Of a DNA stretch of 64,000 nt, positions 60,401 through 64,000 are shown piece by piece. The notes under the pieces are model-generated. The model was given only the letters and a program-made list of their open reading frames with translations. It was not told where the DNA came from and did no database searches. Each line of letters begins with the position of its first letter. The stretch's first letter is position 1. The stretch comes from Hippophae tibetana. Its lineage: Eukaryota; Streptophyta; Magnoliopsida; Rosales; Elaeagnaceae. Made by a program: the position numbers and the translations under genes. Where the stretch lies: contig CM072809.1 of assembly GCA_037013495.1 (NCBI GenBank), positions 11,358,501-11,422,500 on the forward strand, given 5' to 3'.

Positions 60401-63400
60401 CCTTTCCTTATAGCAATTGGAAAATTCAAATCATTAGGAGGTAACTCAATAATAGTAGATTCAGTGATGTTACCTTGTGAATTGTCGAAGTGATTTGTAC
60501 TCGGGTTGGACTCTTGGACTGGCTCAAGATATGCTTGGTTCTCCATTCACTCTTGAGTTCTTCTCCTCCTAGAGTAGACAAAAAAATCATTGTTTGGGAC
60601 ATGAAAGTTTGGATCTATTGGTAGAGGAGTTGAGGGTTCATTGGGATTATTAGGAGCATTTGTTTGAGATACTGATTCACTTTCTGGAATTTGCGGGATA
60701 TGATTTGAGACAGAATTTATAGGAGGTTGAGTGGTAATGCTATTCCAAAGTTGGTATTCATTGCCTATGTTCTCCTCCTGAATAACAGGTTTGGAATAGT
60801 ATAGATTTTGTTCAAAGAATGTGACATCCATTGTATTGTAAAATCGCCTTGTGATAGGAGAGAAGCATTTGTAACCTTTTTGGTTTGATGAATACCCTAG
60901 GAATATGCATTTGATAGCTCTGGGATCAAGTTTATCTCTATGATGTACATGGACATAAGCAGAACATCCAAATATTTTAAAAGGAATGTTGGACACGATT
61001 CTCGTGTGTGGGTATGACTCAAGAAGAGTACTGATGGGTGTTTTGAAAGTTAGGACACGAGAAGGCATTCTATTGATAAGATAGGTAGCCGTAAGGACAG
61101 CTTCCCCCCAGAAATGTTTAGGAACATGAGTTGTGAACATGAGAGATCTAGCTACCTCGAGAAGATGCCTATTTTTCCTTTCAGCCACCCCATTTTGTTG
61201 AGGTGTGTCAACACAGGAGCTTAGATGGACAATCCCATGACTTGACAGATAATCACTGAGAATTGATGCGAAGTATTCCCTGGCATTGTCAGTTTTCAAT
61301 ACTTGGATCTTTGTTTGAAATTGAGTTTGAATCATGGTATTAAATTTTTTAAATATCTGACATGCTTCAGATTTTTCTTTCATAAGAAATAACCAAGTGG
61401 TTCGAGTATGATCATCTACAAATGAAATAAACCATCGTGTCCCTGTTATGTTTTTGATTTGAGAAGGTCCCCAAATATCAGAGTGAATTAGAGAGAAAGG
61501 ATGTGATTTTTTATGTGGGAGAGTAGGATATGAATTTCTAACATGTTTTGAGAATTCACATACTTCACATTTAAGATCCTTTGAATTTTTATTTTTGAAT
61601 AATGAAGGGAAAAGTTTTTCCAAATATAGGAAATTAGGATGACCGAGACGATAGTGTTTCAACATGATTTCACCATTGTTATTGGAATTAAAATTTAATA
61701 AAACTTTATTTTGATACTGAACCTTGGACATACCTTGAAGGACTTTTATTTCTGGAAGGTCTTCACTGTTGAGAAGATAGAGTCCCAAGCACTCTTTAGC
61801 ACTTTCAATCGTTTTCCCCGAATCCAAGTCCTGAAATTCACATAAATTATGAACAAATTTTGCCACACAATTTTTATCACGTGTGAGTTTAGTAATTGAT
61901 AAGAGATTACAATCAAGGGTTGGAACAAGGACAGAATCAAGAATAAAAGAATTTGAAATTTTTGCTGAACCAATCCCTCTTACTTTGGATTATGAATGGG
62001 CACGGGGACGGGCGGGGACAGTTTTTGATATGACCGTCCCCGAACCGAATTATATAACCTATAACTGAAACCGCCCGAAAACCGTTACGGTTCGGGGACG
62101 GTTTTTTACCCGCGGGTAACGGTTCGGGACGGTTATGAAAAAAAACCCGAAAAAAAACCGAAATATATATATAATTTAATTAATTAAATATATATAATTA
62201 ATTTTTTATTTATAATTTAATATATAATTTAATTAATTAAATATAATTAATTTCGGGTACGGGCGGGTACGGTTTTTAGTATAACCGTAACCGAACCGTA
62301 ACCGTTGTTTCATATTCGGTTTTTACCCGAAACCGTCCCCGTCCCCGAATTTTACCGGTTAAAAACCGAACCGCCGGTTCGGATAACCGCGGATAACCGA
62401 ACCCGCGGTTTTTTTGCCCATCCCTACTTTGGATATTGATCCATCGGCAATTCTGACAGTGTATTCTTCTTGGGAAGTTTTAAGATTTACAAGAAGAGAT
62501 GCATCACCCGTCATGTGATCTGAAGCACCTGAATCTATAATCCATTGTCTCTTAACCTGTTTCACACTAAAAGCGTTAGTGGTGTTACCTGATTGAGCGA
62601 TAGTGGCAGATTGGGACCATTGAAGATAATTATGCCCATTTAATTTGTGACTGGTGAAGGGTAAAATATTATTTTCGGTGGAACCTCCATTGTAACCGAT
62701 CATGACGGGTTTTCCTGTGGCCATTGATGCTCGGATTGTCATAAAACTGATGTTATTTCAATCTGGGCAGATTGGGCCAATTATTTTCTGAACAGATTGG
62801 GTCAATTATTTTCTGAAAAGATTGGGTCTATTGGGTTGAAACTGGGCAGATTGGGCTGATTTGGTTACAAAATCTCGATGTTGAAACAGAATGCAGAGAT
62901 GAACCAGATGGCAAGGACGATGAACAGAGATGAACGACGATGCACAGCTGAAACAGAGAACCATGAGGATTGACGCCGGAGAACAGCAACTGAGCAATTG
63001 GATTTCAGAAAATCTTCCTTGGACAGAATTGGTGAGAAAAAAAAATTGGATTTCAGAAATGCTCTGATACCATGAAGAAAATATTGAGAGATGGTGGAGA
63101 GAAACTGAATTCTTGTTTTATTTTCTCTGATTTATTCAAATGCATATACACTATAAATAGGACTAAAAGGTAGACAAATTCCCACTAACTTAGGAATAAT
63201 ACAGTTGGTATCAACAACTAAAACCCAGCTTGTTCTACACTAAATTCACAGCATGTACAACACTATTCCAGCCTAATATTCTCAGAAAATCTACACATCT
63301 AATATATGCTTAAGGATTCTGGTTATTCCAAAACATTATGACATTACAGTATGGTACTACCTCACTCAGGCATAAATTCAAACAAATGTCCAATTTGGAA

Positions 63401-63858
63401 ACATCAATAGACTTGATAGTTGATTGGGATCTGTATGTACTTGCAGGGTTGGGAGAGTGCATCGTTTACAAATCAGCTGCCTTTTTTACATCATTCCTTT
63501 GCCCCGGTTTCTTAATTTGTTTACAGATTGCTTATCTGCTGTTTACATTCAAACACTTTCCTTAAAAAAAAATGCTTCTCTCATAGAAACAGGTCATCGG
63601 GCATGAACTGAAAAACATAAATCATAACACAAAGGTCGTTCATGCAGCTTTTAATTAAAATTACAATATTATCTAAAGGAGGAATCAGGTCAGTGATATT
63701 ACTGCATTTTCTGATTGGCTACCTTGATTTTTTGCTCACAAAATCAGGATACTAGAGCTGAAGGAAGAGGTAGAATTGCTCGGCTCCAGCGGAGGCTACT
63801 TATTGTAGAGGTTGAGAAACTGATCACACTGTATCAAAATTTTGTTGATCAAGGGATG
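45470..63858 (+). CDS. DGS1: DGS1/NCA2-family mitochondrial protein (3' end outside window)
   Basis: Homologue of Arabidopsis DGD1 SUPPRESSOR 1, an NCA2-domain protein of the mitochondrial outer membrane linked to galactolipid homeostasis. Exons: 45470-45684, 50834-50948, 51079-51282, 51833-51970, 52111-52272, 53965-54159, 55520-55620, 57018-57107, 57818-57890, 57974-58002, 58092-58215 and 63748-63858. These give 519 codons in one frame; about 80 more are expected beyond the window. Seen: [19 protein letters not shown] before a hydrophobic segment; [58 protein letters not shown] leading into a strong membrane helix [14 protein letters not shown]; then [18 protein letters not shown]. Intron 1 holds a 4.4-kb hAT element and intron 11 a 4.8-kb copia element. 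The exon 9 acceptor region is tandemly duplicated. The coding frame itself is undamaged. Confidence 0.92.
46064..46345. repeat. Subterminal ~111-bp repeats of the hAT element
   Basis: Two clear copies and a partial third carry, in order, tgtacatg, caatccgaacaaa, aattttaagtcaat and clusters of atccgatccgatccgaa. The tgtacatg anchor lies at 46142 and 46253. The opposite end (about 50335-50460) carries the same motif inverted (cggatc, cggatttgatcggat). Such clustered subterminal motifs are typical transposase-binding arrays. Confidence 0.7.
46703..48766 (-). pseudogene. Disrupted hAT transposase (BED finger, RICESLEEPER-like)
   Basis: Reading from the ATG at 48766: an acidic N-terminus; a BED-type finger start ([10 protein letters not shown], then ICKYCKK); an in-frame TAA at 48523-48521 before the finger's second half ([10 protein letters not shown]); then [21 protein letters not shown] frameshift lies near 48065. 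The frame then resumes as [12 protein letters not shown] and ITVDNA, with a second frameshift at an A run near 47912-47919. [15 protein letters not shown] follows, then an in-frame TAA at 47701-47699 just before [19 protein letters not shown]. It ends with [20 protein letters not shown] and [14 protein letters not shown]. The hATC dimerisation segment (the usual ASESAFSTG region) is missing through an internal deletion near 46895. A short last exon (46740-46703) follows a GT-AG intron. No functional enzyme can be made. Confidence 0.85.
48952..49535. repeat. Three-copy tandem repeat, ~191-209 bp, within hAT element
   Basis: Units start with ataaaacaatgttttatg at 48952, 49143 and 49352. Each passes through accatgatgta, ccaccaagccacgatagatc and aaagcatgaaaaacag, and ends in short cgtttttggggaaaaac subunits. 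The second unit has one extra ~18-bp subunit. The copies are nearly identical, implying recent amplification, and lie upstream of the transposase start, in its leader/promoter region. Confidence 0.9.
49690..50160. repeat. CAG/GAAGCAG-rich array within hAT element
   Basis: Nearly 470 bases built from agcagcagcagaagcagc-like, gcggcgagcagcag-like and agagaagcagaag-like trinucleotide/hexanucleotide units. The plus strand has almost no T and several long open frames (polyQ/S/E/A type); the minus strand reads as leucine/cysteine-rich shadow frames. It lies between the 209-bp repeats and the right subterminal region, 5' of the transposase. I read it as expanded repeat DNA, not a gene. Confidence 0.85.
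50640..50710 (-). mobile_element. tRNA-derived SINE-like fragment, antisense
   Basis: The reverse complement contains ggttcgatccc (50664-50654), a perfect match to the RNA polymerase III B-box consensus. It is preceded by ggtttggtaccaagtttctt, a string that looks like the inter-box body of plant tRNA-derived SINEs. No good A box or tRNA cloverleaf could be drawn, so a truncated SINE is favoured over a tRNA gene. Confidence 0.4.
52273..53964 (+). other. DGS1 intron 5
   Basis: A 1.7-kb GT-AG intron. Minus-strand frames at 52632-53022 are short and match nothing I recognise. The region is AT-rich with no clear inverted or terminal repeats. Introns 6 (54160-55519) and 7 (55621-57017) are similar: AT-rich, with chance open frames only and no insertion I could delimit. 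Confidence 0.6.
55945..55983. repeat. Alternating purine-pyrimidine (Z-DNA-prone) tract
   Basis: A run of gt/ca/gc dinucleotides (gtgcatatgtgtgcgtgcgc followed by gcacacacag) forms a near-perfect alternating and partly palindromic tract in DGS1 intron 7. It is the kind of sequence that can adopt Z-DNA or cruciform structure. It may simply be a compound microsatellite. Confidence 0.7.
57686..57861 (+). repeat. ~88-bp tandem duplication of the DGS1 exon 9 acceptor
   Basis: The block tgtttgtaattccaatattt, a pyrimidine tract, an AG, then gtatgagaaggaacttattc and the following exon bases to ...aatcttct occurs at 57686-57773 and again at 57774-57861. Copy 2 is the functional exon 9 start (57818), because only it reads through in frame. 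Copy 1 has an apparently usable acceptor at 57729-57730 and 40 bases of exon-like sequence, but runs into a TAA in copy 2. Confidence 0.92.
58526..58751 (-). repeat. 3' LTR of the copia element
   Basis: On the minus strand it begins TGTAGATTTT and ends ATATTTTCTTCA, giving TG...CA ends. It is 226 bp. A purine tract (GAGGGAGAG on the minus strand, 58752-58760) directly borders it on the internal side, marking it as the 3' LTR. Confidence 0.93.
58752..58760 (-). other. Polypurine tract of the copia element
   Basis: Nine purines on the minus strand immediately next to the 3' LTR. This is the expected plus-strand DNA priming site of an LTR retrotransposon. Confidence 0.75.
58759..62724 (-). pseudogene. 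Broken copia gag-pol polyprotein
   Basis: One reading frame from the ATG at 62724. gag starts with [12 protein letters not shown] but jumps after about 30 further residues to the protease core [13 protein letters not shown], so roughly 250 residues including the zinc knuckle are missing. A 436-bp MITE (61991-62426) splits the protease. Then come the pre-integrase finger ([16 protein letters not shown]), the integrase core ([31 protein letters not shown]), RT ([17 protein letters not shown], then YVDDIVLTG) and RNase H ([19 protein letters not shown]). In-frame stops lie at 60549-60547 (TGA), 60261-60259 (TGA), 59934-59932 (TAA) and 59055-59053 (TGA). Two of the TGA codons sit where the family has Trp (e.g. 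before LRRLLNEL). No active polyprotein is possible. Confidence 0.92.
61991..62426. mobile_element. 436-bp hAT-type MITE nested in the copia element
   Basis: Its ends are TATGAATGGGCA and, in reverse complement, TAGGGATGGGCA. They are flanked by the perfect 8-bp duplication CTTTGGAT (61983-61990 and 62427-62434). Removing it plus one duplication rejoins the protease frame exactly. Both halves are rich in GC-palindromic motifs (ggttcggggacggttt, acccgcgggt, ccgtaaccg) arranged as inverted repeats round an AT-only core, giving strong foldback potential. There is no coding capacity. It is younger than the copia insertion it sits in. Confidence 0.93.
62768..62840 (-). repeat. 25-bp tandem repeat in the copia leader
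   Basis: cagattgggccaattatttt followed by ctgaa (62768) is repeated at 62793, with a partial third copy at 62818. It lies in the untranslated leader between the primer-binding site and gag. Confidence 0.75.
63061..63072 (-). other. Primer-binding site (initiator-Met tRNA) of the copia element
   Basis: On the minus strand TGGTATCAGAGC directly follows the 5' LTR. It is complementary to the 3' end of plant initiator methionine tRNA, the usual primer of Ty1/copia elements. Confidence 0.9.
63073..63295 (-). repeat. 5' LTR of the copia element
   Basis: 223 bp with TG...CA ends on the minus strand. It is nearly identical to the 3' LTR except for six substitutions and a 3-bp deletion in the atacagcactataaata segment, which overlaps the probable TATA box. 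It borders the primer-binding site. Confidence 0.93.
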
Positions 63859-64000
63859 GTAAGGAGCTATTTTGAATGTTATTTTTGAAGGATTGCCGAT
63901 CTCAGGATGAATGCATTGCATTTCTTTGCTTTGTTTTTTCTTTCAGTTGAAGATTTTAAGTTTCTGTTGAAAGATTACTTCATAATCAATTTTGCTTACT

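Larger units (their letters stand above)
58526..63295 (-). mobile_element. Ty1/copia LTR retrotransposon in DGS1 intron 11
   Basis: Complete in structure and inserted antisense to DGS1. The LTRs are 58526-58751 and 63073-63295, with a 5-bp target duplication CATCT at 58521-58525 and 63296-63300. The primer-binding site for initiator-Met tRNA and a polypurine tract both sit next to the LTRs. The LTRs differ at six positions plus one 3-bp indel by eye, suggesting an insertion age of order one to two million years at usual plant rates (inference). Domain order is gag remnant, protease, integrase, RT, RNase H, i.e. copia type; the short LTRs fit the Ale/Retrofit lineage. gag is largely deleted, four nonsense codons break pol, and a hAT MITE interrupts the protease. 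It is therefore non-autonomous. Confidence 0.95.

Overview
The window is nuclear DNA of a flowering plant, most likely a eudicot. The genes are split by many short AT-rich GT-AG introns, the intergenic DNA is A+T-rich, and the proteins are plant-type, including plastid and mitochondrial ones. No prokaryotic operons, CRISPR arrays or rRNA genes are present. The species cannot be read from the sequence.

Five recognisable genes are present. (1) NFS2-type plastid cysteine desulfurase, minus strand, 5165-16507, ten exons, with a 6.2-kb intron 8 full of repeats. (2) Organellar phenylalanyl-tRNA synthetase, minus strand, 18979-24662, ten exons. (3) A RING-H2 E3 ligase with a C-terminal membrane segment, minus strand, 27627-29360, one coding exon and a 5'UTR intron. 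(4) RAE1 mRNA export factor (WD40), minus strand, 34578-40972, eleven exons. (5) A DGS1/NCA2 mitochondrial outer-membrane protein, plus strand, 45470 to beyond the window, twelve exons visible. A 3' scrap of another plus-strand gene opens the window. I reconstructed the exon chains by hand from frames, GT/AG sites and expected protein continuity; the complete chains total a multiple of three. These are independent housekeeping genes, not a pathway cluster: plastid Fe-S sulfur supply, organellar translation, ubiquitination, nuclear export and mitochondrial lipid homeostasis.

Transposable elements account for most of the rest. DGS1 carries two well-delimited insertions. Intron 1 holds a 4421-bp hAT transposon with an 8-bp target-site duplication, a broken transposase, subterminal repeats, a three-copy ~190-209 bp repeat and an unusual CAG/GAA-like array. 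Intron 11 holds an antisense 4770-bp Ty1/copia element with matching LTRs, a 5-bp TSD, an initiator-Met primer-binding site, a large gag deletion and four nonsense codons. A 436-bp hAT MITE with its own 8-bp TSD is nested inside it. Long-TIR, MITE-like elements lie in NFS2 introns and between RAE1 and DGS1. PheRS intron 8 contains copia-LTR-like sequence, and several tRNA-derived SINE-like fragments are visible.

I found no evidence for a wholly new biological system. The strongest items to check are the duplicated splice acceptor/exon start in DGS1, the hAT element with its CAG array inserted in a SINE-like sequence, the ~1.45-kb long-TIR element at 41.2-42.6 kb, and the degenerate ~180-200 bp tandem array inside NFS2 intron 8.
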